Assembly (NCBI GenBank): GCA_025617745.1
Contig: CM046863.1
Coordinates: forward strand, 13,954,875-14,018,874
From: Heliocidaris erythrogramma
Taxonomy: Eukaryota > Echinodermata > Echinoidea > Camarodonta > Echinometridae
Length of the DNA stretch: 64,000 nt
Direction: 5' to 3'
Part shown: positions 19,890 to 32,499 of the stretch, piece by piece
Layout of the letters: each line of letters begins with the position of its first letter
How positions within the stretch are numbered: position 1 is the stretch's first letter
Translations under genes and position numbers: made by a program
Notes under the pieces: generated by a model
Seen by the model: only the letters and a program-made list of their open reading frames with translations
Told to the model about the DNA's origin: nothing
Database searches by the model: none

Positions 19890-22800
19890 TTATTACAAGA
19901 GGGAGGAGAGGGCGCGAACACTTACATAGGAAGTTATTTTATGTTTATTACAGCATGGCGATTCTTTGTGTGGTGTGTTACTGGGAGTGTATACTTTTGT
20001 TGTGTCTGCATAACGTGTATGTCTGTCTGTGTGTGGGGGTATCGCAGCTTCTTTGAGATAATTACAGATAACCAAGCGAGAGTATTCCGGTTCGCTTCGT
20101 CGTCAATACTTCATGGTGATTGGGAAAGTCGAATAAAAGGGGATTTCTTATTCTCTATTACTCCTCATGAATAGTAGTAGTGTATCGATAGATTGTAGTT
20201 TCATTTCATTGAATGTGAAGGGAATAAGAGAAGAAGCCAAGAGGCAGAAAATATTTGGTTGGTGCACAGATAAACGTGCAGATATTATATTTTTACAAGA
20301 GACATTCAGCACAAGAGATATTGAGGAAAGATGGGAAAGCCAATGGAATGGAAGCATATATTTTAATCATGGCACATGTCATAGTAAAGGAGTTATGATA
20401 TTATTAGATTCAAAGTTAGATGTAAACATTTTAAAAGTACTTACTGATGAAGGTGGTAGGTTCATTATTTTGGATTGTATTATACAAGGGTTAAGATTAA
20501 TCTTAGCCAATGTGTATTTCCCGGTTCGAGGGAAGGAATCGGAACAAATAATCTTTTTGGAAAATTTAAATGAGAATCTAAAAAAGATAAACGAGAGAAA
20601 TTGCCCAGTCATAATAGGAGGAGATTTTAATATAATTCGAGATAAAGACCTAGACTACATGGGTAAGTGTAAACATAATATCAACTCCCGTTGTAATTTC
20701 ATCTTTGATCAATTTTTAGATGAGCATAAATTAATAGATATATGGAGGAAAAGAAATGGCATTAAAACCAATTTACTTATAGACAAAATAACCCATTCAT
20801 GCAAAGCAGATTAGATTATTGGTTTGTTTCTGAGAAAATAGATGAAATTGTCTGCAAATGTCAAATAATGCCCTCTGTGGCACCAGATCATTCGGCAATT
20901 CAACTGCATTGTTATAATATGTCATTTAATGTTAAATTCAAAGGTTCGTATTGGAAATTCAATAGCAGTTTATGCAATGATGAAGATTATAAAAAAAAGA
21001 TGAAAGAAGAAATCCTAAAGGTAAAAGAGGAATTAGAAGGAGAACTTAAAGATAAAAGGGTTATATGGGATTTTTTAAAAATGAAAATTGGTAACTTCAC
21101 TAGAAAGTATTCCAAGGATAAGGCAAAGCTAAGGAAAGAAAAAATAGATAACTTGGAAAAGGACATATTATCTTTGGAAAAAGAGTTATTAGAAAAGGTT
21201 GATAAGGAAAAAATAGAATTATTAGAGTGTAAACGAGATGAATTAAAAGCGATTTATGATTATGTGAATGAAGGTGTTAAAATTAGATCCAGAGCATCAT
21301 ATTATGAGAGTGGGAAAGGGACATAAGATCTTTTTACACAGTTGATGCAGTCTAATAAACGGAAATCTGTTATACGCAAATTGTTGATAGAAGGGAAGGT
21401 AAGTTTTGATCAGAAAGAAATAATAAAAGAGATACGTAGGTTCTACAATGGATTATATTCTAAACCGGTAGGTGAAAATAATGACTTGAATGATAATACA
21501 TTTTTGAAAGATTTACCCAAATTAGAGCCAGCTTCAAAGGAAGTATGCGAAGGAAAAGTTACACAACGTGAGTGTTTAGAAGCTTTGAAGCAAATGAAAT
21601 TCAATAAAACACCGGGGAATGATGGGCTTAATGTTGAATTTTATATAACATTTTGGCCAATATTAGGAGATGTTATGGTTGATGCTTTAAATGAGTCTTT
21701 TTGTAAAGGGGAACTTTCATCATTTCAGAAACAAGCTGTTATTATTATGTTGGCTAAAGAAGGGAAAGATCCGTTGTTAATTAAAAATTACAGACCGATA
21801 TCTTTATTAAACGTTGATTATAAAATTTTAACAAAATTATTATCTAATAGAATTAAAAAAGTTTTACATGAAATAATTTTTATTGACCAGGTTGGGTATA
21901 TAAAAGATAGAAACATAGGAGAAGCAATAAGATTAATAGATGATATGATTTTCTATACAAAACAAAATAATGTTCCTGGTTTTTTGATGGCAATAGATTT
22001 TGAAAAAGCCTTTGATTTTGTGTCGCACATTTTCTTGCAAGATGTTTTGTGTTCTTTTGGTTTTGGACCATCTTTTTGTAGCTGGATCAAAACATTATAT
22101 AACAAATCTTTGAGTTGTGTATTCAATGGGGGCATATCTACAGGATATTTTAGTGTTGAGAAAGGAGTAAGACAGGGGATCCACTATCTCCATATCTATT
22201 TATACTTTGTATCGAGGTCCTCGCAAATTCCATTCGCAAGGATTCATCAATATGCGGAATCAGATTTGGTGATGTAGAAGTGAAACAAACGCTCTATGCA
22301 GATGATATGACACTTTTTGTAAAAGACCTCATATCAATTGATATAATAGGAAAAGCATTTGAAAATTTTGCAAAGATTTCTGGTTTAAAGATGAATAAAG
22401 ATAAAACTTTTATATTGTCGTTAGGCCCTCTCTCTCTCAAAAAAAGTATTGCAGTTCCCTTTGGTAAATTGGTAGAGATTATTAAAATATTGGGGATAAC
22501 CTTTTCATTGGATGTAGAGGTACAGGAGAGGATTAATTATAAAGAGATTTTAAGTAAAATTAAAACATTGTTAATATGGTGGAAGCAGAGGGACCTTACT
22601 TTGATGGGTAAAATACAATTAATGAAAACATTTGCAATATCAAAAATAAATTATGTATCTTCACTTTTACCAGTACCACCATGGGTGTTTGAGGAAATTG
22701 AAAAGCTAATGTTTGATTTTTTATGGAATGGGAAAGACAAAATCAAAAGAAATGTTATGTTCATGGATTACGAAAGAGGGGGGCTTAAAATGATTGATTT

Positions 22801-24565
22801 TCATTTATTTGTATACGCACAAAGGATTATGTGGATAAAAAGATTACTATTAGGGGATTCAAGAGTAGGGTGGAAACGCTTTTTTATATATGGGACCCGT
22901 GAGGTAGGAGGCCTATTGATACTATTCACTAACACTTCATTAAACATCTGTAAAATATCTTTGCCAAAGTTTTATATAGATATGTTACACATATGGGCTG
23001 CTTCAAAAGAAGTATTACTTAGGAAAGAAATGTCTAAAAGAAATGAGATTATTTTTAACAACAAATTTATACGATTAAATGGACAGATGATATTTGATGA
23101 AAACCTTTTTTTAAAACATATCTACAAATTACATCATATAGTCGATATGGAAGGTAATATCAAACCAACGAGGGATTTCCTGAGAATTGGATTAAAAGAG
23201 GAGGAAATAACTAAAATTTATAAGATGTTTGAGAATATTCCAGGGACTTGGAGACACCTTTTGAAGAAACCAGATACATGTGAAGACACTGGCTTAAAAT
23301 TAGAATTTATATTTAATGGAAAAACTAATACTTTGGCTAATGTTACATCGAAGAAAATATATAATGCTCTGTTAAGCATTAAATTAGAAAAATCAGTTGC
23401 GGTTAAAAATATAGAGAAAATATACAATTATTCAGAAAAAGATATTCATGTTATACTTTTAAGACCCAGAAAAAGCACTCTAAATAGTAAGCTAAGGGAA
23501 TTTCAGTTTAAAATGTTATATCAACTAATATATACAAAGAAACATTTATATTCATTCAAAATTTCCTTAAGCAGAGATTGTTCATTCTGTGGAAGAAATG
23601 AAGAAACCTATGAGCACTTGTTTTTTACTTGTGAAAAGACAAGAGGTCTATGGAGAGATTGTGGTGACTTGTTCAATATATATCAAATTAAAAATGTCAG
23701 TTGGGTGGATGTCCTCTTTGGCGTGAAGCATATTATTGTAGGGAAGGAACAGATAATCAATCACATCATTCTTTTAATTAAACATTTAATCTTCGTCTAC
23801 AGCAGAACTAAATCTAAACCACCAACTCCTAATGAAATCAAGCAAAAATTGTTGGAAAATGAACGAGAAGAGAAAATATTAGCCGTAGACTATCAAAACA
23901 TTTGATGAAGTGGGAATACTTTCTTTCATGTGTGTAGAGACGATGAAGCGAATGGGATTTTTTTTTTTGCTTGCTCTGTTTCTGTTTGGAGGAACGGCGG
24001 CGATGCTCCAGATGTACTGTGAATGGGGAATGTATGTGTTGTGAGCGTGGGTGTGTGAGGATAAGTGTGTCGGTGTGTGTGTGTGAGGGTGTGTGTGTGT
24101 GTGTGTGAGAGAGAGTGTTTTTCGTTTTTTTGTTTTGTTTTGTTGTTGTTTTTTTTTTTTGGGGGGGTACTATTTTTTTTTCGCCCCTTCTCGTTATTTC
24201 TTTTTTGTTTGTTTATAGTTTTGATAAATAAATTTTTATTCGTAGGGAAGGGGAGGAAGGGTACATAGCACCTGATATATTTTGTTTTCTCTCTATTGCT
24301 TTGAGATATTACAATATTTCTTTTTCGTACGATGCAAGGTATATTTTTCATCAATATCATTTTTTCAGGTTTCTTTCGATGATTGAGGTACAATTGTATA
24401 GCTGTATTGAGTTAGAAGATTATGTAAACATTGTTTCTTGTGATTTGTAATATATATTGTGCTTTGTATTATGTGAATTTGATTTGTATCGTGTAACATT
24501 TTATTTGTATCATGTAAATTTGATTGGAGAGAAAACAATAAAACATCTTTAAAAAAAAAAAAAAA
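19890..24565 (+). mobile_element. Tx1/L1-clade LINE, near full length for ORF2
   Basis: A GC-richer leader (about 19890-20166) precedes ORF2. The 3' UTR holds TG, G and T runs (24060-24190) and ends with AATAAA (24537-24542) followed by an A-run to 24565. The protein resembles Tx1-like L1 elements of aquatic animals, not mammalian L1. No ORF1 is seen, so the copy is probably 5'-truncated; the exact 5' end and target duplication are not certain. A related fragment lies at 35155-35900. Confidence 0.8.
20167..23905 (+). pseudogene. L1/Tx1 ORF2: endonuclease and reverse transcriptase with three lesions
   Basis: Starts at ATG 20167. The endonuclease has ISLNVKGIR, IIFLQETFS, ILANVYFPV, VIIGGDFN and APDHSAI. 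A lysine/glutamate-rich coiled linker follows (about 21000-21300). The RT has LNVDYKILTKLLSNRIK, AIDFEKAFDFVSH, GVRQG and TLYADDMTLF; the C-terminal part has the zinc-knuckle-like CSFCGRNEETYEHLFFTC near 23585. Total about 1,246 codons. Lesions: a frameshift near 20800 (CKAD/CKQSR), an in-frame TAA at 21324-21326, and a one-base loss near 22175 just after GVRQG. Otherwise open, so the insertion is fairly recent. Dependent copies could use its 3' end, but this copy is not active as read. Confidence 0.88.
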
Positions 24566-24810
24566 GTAAGACGTTGACACCACTATTCTGTGCAAATTGA
24601 TTCTTACATTAATCTGGTAAAATTGTTCTAAGTCAGTCAAGCATAAACAAATATTCGTGTATTTGGTATCACATAAAAGAAGAGACTTTATTCATACTAA
24701 AAGTGCTGTTTTTTTTCAATCCTATTTCATTATCAAGATATCTATCACCAAAAACGGGTTTCCTTTTTTCTGGGACGCACTGTATTGTACTTGCGATCAC
24801 TGATGATTAA

Positions 24811-25167
24811 AGCCACTGTTTAACATTGTGGTTGATCGATTAAAAAAATTCTAAAACTGAACTGCCTGACCTGTCTAATTATGTTCAGATGGATGAAAAA
24901 ACAACCAAGGATGCAAAAATAATGATAGCAACACATTCACTATCGAGATATTTATGAACATTGTATTTATTATGAGTCTCATAATAATTCTGGCACAGTA
25001 GTCTATGGGGTGATACTTTCGGTTTTCACTTTTTTGAAGCACTAAATGATAATCTTGAAGCATAATTTTTTCACAGGTTCATTTTGACATCCCATCAGAT
25101 ATTCTGATAACATGTATAGACAAGCAGCTCAGATTTTTAAAACTGAACACAATGTGAGCCAATGCCT
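24811..25167. mobile_element. TTAA-flanked MITE, family A, copy 1
   Basis: Flanked by TTAA at 24807-24810 and 25168-25171. The left end AGCCACTGTTTAACATTG and the right end CAATG..GCCAATGCCTTT form an imperfect TIR. Direct sister of 29288-29642 over its full length. TTAA duplication points to piggyBac- or Kolobok-type mobilisation. Non-coding. Confidence 0.8.
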
Positions 25168-25171
25168 TTAA

Positions 25172-26607
25172 GATAATCTTCAACTAGCAAATTCGGCCAC
25201 TGTGGGTGGCAAACAGATTTAAAGCTTTTGAATCAGACAGTAGCCATTATAATTATCATTATATGTGAATTCATCGGATATTTGACAGAATTGGTACAAT
25301 TCACTCTCAGTTAAAGTCAGTCAGATTTGCTACTTTGTCATAAGTTTGTGATGTCAGTCTAAGGACCATAAATTCCCATTTTACCGTCAAAAATCTTTCC
25401 TAATATATTTTCTGAGATTAGTCATGACAGTGTTCTTGCATTCATGCACGTTGATAGAATGACAATCAATTTCGTTTAGAAAGAGCCCCACCCATCCCCC
25501 CCCCCCCCCCAAGAAAACAAATGTATTTTGATAAATGTGTATATTCATAAACCTTTATTTCGTATACGAGTCGATTCTTTATCACTTATATTATATTTTT
25601 TTTTAAATTTCATATAAATGCGTATGTACAAAACAACCCTTAGATACAATAAATACAAATTGCGAAAATAAAGGTATGAGGAAAGTGTATCTCAGAAAAT
25701 AAGGGAATTTGGCAGTCAAGTCAGTGTGCAAATGTCACCACAAACTCAAATTGTCCATACATGTATGTCTCAATCAGATAGTGTTTTTTAATGAACATAT
25801 TCATTGCTTTCCTATAAATATTTGGTCAAATTTTTCTTTTAAGTATGTACTGTCATTATTAAAATAATTATTTTCCATTGCAAAAATTTGAACCTACTAT
25901 CGATATAGCGAAACGCCTTATTGAGTGCTGATTGCCAGGCATTAACAATATAGCAAAACCACAAGAGCACCCAAATTAATGTACGAGAAAAAGTGAATAC
26001 ATTCAGGGAGATCTTTGTGTCTCAGAAAACACATTTCCCCATAATTGTCTTACCTAATTAAGTTATGCTGTACACGTGGGTATTTGTGGTGAATAACATA
26101 GACCCTTAAACAGAGAGCTGAAGAAGACATGCATTACAACAATGTTGCAGCATTTATATTGCATACTGCAGTCATATAATTAAATAGTGCATTCAATTTA
26201 CATATATGTGTAAATATTCCTTTCAAGGGATATAAATAAAGCACAAGAAATCCTTAGGCACCCATCAAGCAGATATACAGAGAATTCTTAAATACATGAT
26301 GTAGTGAGGTATATAATATATGCCTCACTACATCATGCATTTCAGAATTATCTAACTTTTATCCATGTATACACATGTATGCATAAAAGTTTGTGAACAG
26401 TTCGGTAACTTATTGCAAACTACATGCAGTTTTAAGGGCAAAAGCAATCTTTGATTTTTTTTTATTGCAGCCAGATGGACAGTGACTTTGTTAAACTGTA
26501 GATGATCAAACTAGTAGACTTTGATAATTCCCCATGATGTAATGAGGTAATTGCATGCATAGCTGTCAGCCACGAAAGGCTCTAGACTGGCTTTGCAACT
26601 CTGTCAG
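25172..26607. other. Non-coding stretch with poly-C run and one hairpin
   Basis: No gene recognised. A C-run near 25496-25510; AT-rich elsewhere. A compact hairpin at 26278-26355 is listed separately. Confidence 0.45.
26278..26355. other. Compact 78-base hairpin, pre-miRNA-sized
   Basis: ATGATGTAGTGAGG and CCTCACTACATCAT pair perfectly around a loop of about 12 bases. The stem extends outward through AGAATTCTTAAATAC and its near-complement with a few mismatches, to about 35 bp. Size and shape resemble a microRNA precursor but also a small foldback. No expression evidence. Confidence 0.3.
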
Positions 26608-26611
26608 TTAA

Positions 26612-27084
26612 AGGGGAAGTCCAGACGATTTTCAGAATTTTGCATCTGAACATCTCTAAATTGGTTATACTGGGTGCAGAGTTTCATAATTTGTAGTAAT
26701 TGGAATTGGGATGAGGAAGAAGAATGTTTCCAAAATTCATAACAAATAACATTGAAGAAGGATGATGACATAGCAAGTGTGTAGTAGAATGCATGTTTAG
26801 CTGCTCAAGGAAGCAGAACAATCGAGGAACACATCCACAAATTCTGCACAGGTGAACTTGTTGAGTAAGTCGTATTATGTAATGGAATTACAGTGCCACA
26901 TTATCGGAATTTGTGCACCTTCTATGTCATAATCCTTGTTTAGTGTTTACTCTTTTAGATTTTGATAATACATGTATTTCTGCTCCATGCAGGGTCACAA
27001 TAAATTTCACAAATCTGTATGTAACACTTTTGATTTATGTACTATACCTGATGTGAAATTTTAAAAATCGTCTCGACTTCCCCT
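26612..27084. mobile_element. TTAA-flanked MITE, family B
   Basis: TTAA at 26608-26611 and 27085-27088. The left end AGGGGAAGTCCAGACGATTT is mirrored by AAATCGTCTCGACTTCCCCT on the right. About 470 bases, AT-rich, no gene. Same TTAA-AGGGG start as family D at 60765. Confidence 0.8.
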
Positions 27085-27130
27085 TTAATATGGGAGGAAT
27101 TTATGTGTTTATGTAGTTGAAATGGTTCTA

Positions 27131-27778
27131 GGACTCCTACCCCCTGGACAACCACCCCCCCCCCCCCCGGATAACCACCCCTAGGATAACCACCCTCTAG
27201 GACAACTACCCCCTAGGACAACTCCCCCCTAGCAACCATCCTCTAGGACGACTACCCCCCTAGGACAAGTACCCCCCGGATAACTACCCCCCAGACAACT
27301 ACCCCCTAGGACAACCACCCTCTAGGACAACTACCCCCCGGATAACTACCCCCCGGACAACTACCCCCCCCCCCCGGACAACTACCCCCTGGACAACTAC
27401 CCCCCGGACAACTACCCCCCGGACAACTACCCCCTGGACAACTACCCCCGGACAACCACCCCCTAGGACAACTACGGGGGTATTTGTCCCTGGGGGTAGT
27501 TGTCCGGGGGTAGTTGTCCGGGGGGTAGTTGTCCAGGGGTAGTTGTCCGGGGGGTAGTTGTCCGGGGGTAGTTATCCGGGGGGTAGTTGTCCTAGATGGG
27601 GGTTGTCCTAGGGGTAGTTGTCTGGGGGTAGTTATCCGGGGGTACTTGTCCTAGGGGGTAGTCGTCCTAGAGGGTGGTTGCCCTAGGGGGTAGTTGTCCT
27701 AGGGGGTAGTTGTCCTAGAGGGTGGTTATCCTAGGGGTGGTTATCCGGGGGGGTGGTTGTCCAGGGGTAGGTGTCCGG
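27131..27778. repeat. Palindromic minisatellite, unit CCCCCGGACAACTA and complement
   Basis: The left arm (27131-27473) is built of 13-16-base units around GGACAACTACCCCC. The right arm (27474-27778) is its inverted copy. Variant units (GGATAACC, CTAGGAT, CTCTAGG, GGACGACTA, GGACAAGTA, GGATAACTA, CAGACAACTA) occur in the same order from both outer ends to the centre, so the whole array was copied as an inverted repeat rather than built unit by unit. One strand is C-rich left of centre and G-rich right of centre. Confidence 0.95.
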
Positions 27779-28117
27779 ATACGAGTTGAAATTAGTAAAT
27801 GCCACTTCAGCAATCAACAGGAATGATTTTCTTTCAAAAAACTATTGGGGTGCCTCTCCCCTTCAACTCCATATTTCAACAAAGTTTTGATGACCAATGT
27901 CTAATAATGTGTCATATATTTTTAGAAGTCCTAATACAATATGAGATATAATGCATTTTGTTTTGAGTTTGATATATGTTTAATTATACAAATACAATCA
28001 TATTCAAGTCGTTATTGAACAGAATACAAAACGATGCAAACTTTAATTGGGGTAAAGAAAACAAATTAAAGCTGAACTGTAATTGTTCAAGTGTAAATAA
28101 TTATCATACTTTCTTAA

Positions 28118-29283
28118 AGGACCTATGTAATGCAAAGGTATGTTGACCTGTTTTGATCAGCAATACCCTAATCATTACTTGTAGCCAATAAAATATCAAA
28201 ATATGTGCCATATATTTTATAATAACTTTTCTGTTATTTTTCTCCAGATTATTTAGAACCGCCCACAAAAAGCTTCCAAACCAAGATTCTGTTTGTGACA
28301 TCATCTGTCAATCACTGCTTAATCAACTATGCAATTGACAAAATACACTGGAATACACCTTCCCTAAACAGTATAATTTGCACGTTTGAGAACAGTGGCA
28401 AATTAGTGGCTTTTGTTGCTGTTAATTGGTAGAACTTCCTAGCATAGCAACTTCCATTGAACTTGCAAGTACTGTACATGTATTTGGGTTGGTATTGTGT
28501 GCAAACATGGCAAATGCTTTTGTAGGAATATGGCCACCTCTTGGGAGGACGCATTCCAGTGTCTTGTGTCTAGTGCATGATAATTAAGTATACAAATAAT
28601 GAATGTTTATGAGTGCAATGGACATAATATTTCATGAGGTGAAAGATGAAATGATCCATTCAACTCGGCTCCGCCTCGTTGAATGGATCATTTCATCTTT
28701 CACCGAATGAAATATTCTGCCCATTGCACGAATGAAAAAACATTCATTATTTGTTTTATATGACACCTAAAAATAGCTATCCTTCTCATTTGACATTTTA
28801 TGAATTAAGAAACAAGATCAGAGTGAAGGGACTTACATTTTGTTATGCGGTCCGCCAATGTACTTCTTCGCATGCGCGTGCGCGCTGCAAAGGCAAGTAG
28901 TTTTTGCGTATGTAGACGTGTTGTTGGTCGCGCGAGTGCAATGGACAATTTCGTATGGATCCAAAATTGCACGGTGAATGGATCAAATTTGCACGATTGA
29001 TGACGTAATTGTTAAATGGGACAAATGATCAACATCAAACAACCAATCAAATGGCAAGGATCTAATTAGGTGTCATAATAAATAGTGATTGACAGATGAT
29101 GTCACAAGCAGAATCTTGGTTTGGAAGTTTTTGGTGGGCGTTTCTAAGTAATCTGAAGAAAAATAATAGAAAAAAAAAAATATATGGCACATATTTTGAT
29201 ATCCAATTGGCTACATCAGTGATGATTAGGGTATTGCTGATCAACACAGGGTCAACATGCCTTTGCATTTGTACATAGGTCCC
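28118..29283. mobile_element. TTAA-flanked element, family C, with 200-base TIRs
   Basis: TTAA at 28114-28117 and 29284-29287. The arms 28118-28318 and 29082-29283 are inverted copies that begin AGG(G)ACCTATGTA and include GTTGACC, then TGATCAGCAATACCCTAATC. The interior carries a second palindrome (28600-28760). No transposase frame. Its right TTAA is also the left TTAA of the next MITE. Confidence 0.8.
28600..28760. repeat. Internal palindrome of family C element
   Basis: Arms of about 65 bases centred on CTCGGCTCCGCCTCG: GTGCAATGG..ATATTTCAT, then GGTGAAAGATGAAATGATCC and TTCAA, mirrored on the right. A few mismatches and small indels. Confidence 0.8.
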
Positions 29284-29287
29284 TTAA

Positions 29288-29642
29288 AGCCACTGGTTAA
29301 CATTGCAGTTGATCAATTAAAAAAAATTCTAAAACTGAGCTGCCTGACCTGTCTAATTATGATCAGATGAATGAAAAAACAACCAAGGATGCAAAAATAA
29401 TGATGGTAACACATTCACTATCAAGATAAAATCTATGAAAATTGCATTTATTCTCGAGAATAATTCTAGCAGAGTAGTCTATGAAGAGGATATTTCAAGT
29501 TTTCATATTTTGAAGCACTAAATGATAACTTTGAAGCATAATATTTTCACAGCTCAGTTTTTGCACCCCATCAATATTCGGATAGCACTTAGGACCGTGC
29601 AGCTTCGATTTTTTAAACTGAACACAATGTTAAACAATGCCT
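29288..29642. mobile_element. TTAA-flanked MITE, family A, copy 2
   Basis: TTAA at 29284-29287 and 29643-29646. About 85% like copy 1 at 24811, same orientation. It abuts the family C element and shares one TTAA with it. Confidence 0.8.
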
Positions 29643-29960
29643 TTAAAATAGGCACTTGAAAGGAAAGAATAATAATGGTAGCAAGTTCCCCAGAAGTAAT
29701 CAAAATTACTCATGAATTATTAATGCTTGTAATACTGATATACAGACAATGAACCGGTCACCAATGAAGCGAAACAGCATGAAAGAGCATAACTAGAGAG
29801 AGAGACAGAGAGAGAGGGGGGGGGGAGGGAACCAATATAACGAGGTATCACTTTTAAAGTAACTGGGAAGGTGACAAGCTATTGTGTCCCCCCCCCCCCC
29901 CCCCCCCCCCCATGCTCAAGTTCGGATCGACGCCCATGGTTGGGCTGTAAGCAGGTAGCA
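29643..29960. other. Low-complexity spacer with GA, G and C runs
   Basis: AGAGAGAG and G-run at about 29793-29827, and a C-run of more than twenty at 29887-29911. No gene. Confidence 0.5.
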
Positions 29961-30345
29961 AGCGTGTATGACGGCGAAGATGTATAGTTGTATAGTCTCC
30001 TGTGTTCTGATTCGTTAAACCTATACATCTACTCGAAAACTATACATCTATTCCAGACTGCGGGAGTAGATGTATAGTTGTATAGTTTCCTGTGTTCCCG
30101 ATTGTTAAAACTATACAGCTACACTACAGCGGTACGGATGTATGGTTGTACGTAATTATGGCACTTTGGCCCGCTTACAAGCTATTGTGTCCCACTACTA
30201 CTACGCAACTATACATTCGTAGCTCCTAACAGTTGCACAGTTGTATAGTTGTATAGTTTCCTGTATTCTGATTTGTTAAAACTATACATCTATTCGACAG
30301 TTGTATAGTTGTATAGTTGGACATATTTATGTCGTTCTTCGCCCG
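29961..30345. repeat. TATAGTTGTATAG word array in both orientations
   Basis: GTATAGTTGTATAGT.TCCTGT is followed by GATT.GTTAAA and CTATACATCTA in three similar blocks (about 29977, 30070, 30240). The complementary words GTATAG and CTATAC alternate, so each block can fold. The blocks are flanked by GACGGCGAAG (29971) and CTTCGCCCGTC (30337), which are near-complementary, a possible outer TIR. Confidence 0.6.
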
Positions 30346-32210
30346 TCATAAGCGTGTCAGGTGGGGCCCCTCAAAGTGCCCCCCCCCCCAAAAAAAAGAG
30401 AACCTTCTGGCGCGCCTGTTCCCGACTATTTCAAACATAATTGTCACGGTAACGACATAAGCTGTAATTGTCTATATTCTACGTACGAAGAGTGAATTAA
30501 TAGTTCATGTGACAGTCAAACGCACACTTTTGAACCAGTGTATAAAAAAGAAGAAAAGTGTAAGTCGTTTTACGTGACATTTTAGTCATAATTATATTTG
30601 CTGAAGTCTTTGAATGTAGGGATAATGACAATTAGACATATGGCATAGACCCCCTGTTCTTAAAGTACCACCCATGGGCCACTTGCGGCCCGCGAGATGA
30701 TTTCATGCGGCCCGCCAAAATATCTAATTTGAAGAAAAATAAATATTGTTTTAAGGCATAATGGATACACATATCCTATATCGGTTATGATTACAGGTGT
30801 CAATTTATATTCTCACTCGTTTCGCTCGCTCGCAATTAGCATATCAAAATTATCTGTTCCCTGTCCTACCAAGGAGTTATCACAGCACGTCCTACCACGC
30901 ATAGTTTGGAAAAGTCTAACCAAAGAGATGATATCACCAAGCAAAGAGAAATAAGGATAATAATTACTTATGATACAAACCGGCAGGTGTATTCTGAAAG
31001 TGTTCCTCAGTCCTTAGATGGGCCATTCAGGTGTATGCGGAGGCGTATGAGACCGGGGATGGGGGGTTGCAGCCCCTTCCCGAGAATATGAAAATTACCT
31101 GGCATTCGAGCACCCGCCGCCTCTTTTACGGGCAGTGCAATGATCTTGTTGTACTTTTTATATCTTTTCTGACTTTGCACATTTTGATGACGAAATTACG
31201 GTTCTAAGGTGTCAATTTCTTTGGCTTGCTCGCTTTGCTCACTGAATTGAAAAGCCAGAAAATTAATACACAAAGTTTTGGGCAAGATACGTTAGTCCCG
31301 TACATTTGTGTATGTATGTGTAATACTCAGTGGCTGGCGACGTAATTTCAAGAATATTGCTGGCCCACCTGACAAAATAATTAAGAACCCAGGTCATAGA
31401 CAATATTCTTCGACATATAATTATTTGACTTTCTTTCTCCAGCTCTCTTTTTGTGCTAAGTTAGTTTACAGAAAAGGGGAGGTAGATGACCATGACTATG
31501 AATTCCAAAGGATATCTATCTTTATTTTTTCTTATACGACTAAATTTGCCGATAGAAAATTCATAAGGTGGCATCGAGTGTTATCTTTCAGCTCAAGCTA
31601 GTTAATATTTGGTATATTTTTCACAGGTACAGAATTATTGATTTCATCTGTTTTTACGGGGTTCTTCTTACTGCGCACACTTGCGTACCCATTATTAAGC
31701 ATTGTGTTAAATGTGCGTACACATTGTCTTAACTGTGCGGAATATTCTCCCGGTGTTGTGATGATAACACAACCAGCCAGGATGCGCAACTGAGGTGCGC
31801 ACAAACATAACTGATGAACGTCCTTAAAGTAGAACTTTAATGATTTTAAATGTTGGCTTAATACTTATTATTGCATAGATGGCATACATTGCCGAGTGTG
31901 TGTCCTGGTGTGTGTGTGTGTGTGCGTGTGTGTGTACGTGTACATGTATACGCATTCAAACCGATGACATCGAACAAAAAGAACAATGGGTCATCGGTAG
32001 TAATTCAATAGATCATCGGTTGTCAACAATTGGTGAGGTTTATTCCGTCAATGAATTTTGTGACGCAATTCAATAGTGGAGTCATCGGTTGAAATTCGAA
32101 CAATAGAAAACATAAATCTATGTGTGTACGTGTAATGTCTATGGGGAAAGTCCGAATCTCTGGGCTTTTCTGGTTTTATTTCTTTGTTTATCCGACTTTA
32201 TTTCGAAGAC
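30346..32210. other. Long stretch with no supported gene
   Basis: Holds a C-run near 30380, a GCGGCCCGC motif pair at 30685-30720 as seen near hAT-like repeats, and a TG microsatellite at 31910-31935. Frames here have no protein-like signal. Confidence 0.4.
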
Positions 32211-32211
32211 A

Positions 32212-32375
32212 ATTCGTTACTTTCTTCACGAAGTAACGGAGGAGCACGCAACTAAAACAAAGTTAGTTTTGAGTAAATCGCTTTCAAAGTTTTAAAGCAT
32301 AATCTCAACCTCTTTAACGTATGAAGGTTGAATAAATTTTATATCATCGGATAGATCATATTTCAATGTTTAGTT
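32212..32375 (+). repeat. Fragment of the TTCACGAAGTGACGG repeat family
   Basis: Matches 40120-40270: TTCACGAAGTAACGGA is followed by the conserved AAATCGCTTTCAAAGTTTTA and GTATGAAGGTTGAATAAATT. Only one end is present here, so it is a partial copy. Confidence 0.7.
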
Positions 32376-32499
32376 CTATGTTTAAGTATTTGCATATTTT
32401 TTTAAATATTTGTTGGGGAAATGAGCTGTAAACATAACCGTCAATTCGTGAAAACACAAAATTCAAGGACGATGGGGGGGGGGGGGGGCGATGGGGCGG
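32376..32499. other. Spacer with a G-run
   Basis: G-run at 32474-32487. Nothing else seen. Confidence 0.4.

Noticed and set aside
20148-20612. Minus-strand frames opposite the L1 endonuclease
   Set aside because: Shadows of the plus-strand ORF2.
23926-24393. 155-codon minus-strand frame with a His/Thr-rich stretch
   Set aside because: It is the translation of TG, G and T runs in the L1 3' UTR.
26285-26305. TGAGGTA string, the let-7 seed
   Set aside because: The following bases (TATAAT) do not match let-7, and the hairpin loop is too small and placed differently.
27131-27778. CRISPR-like array of short repeats
   Set aside because: No unique spacers, units run together, and the genome is an animal's; it is a palindromic minisatellite.
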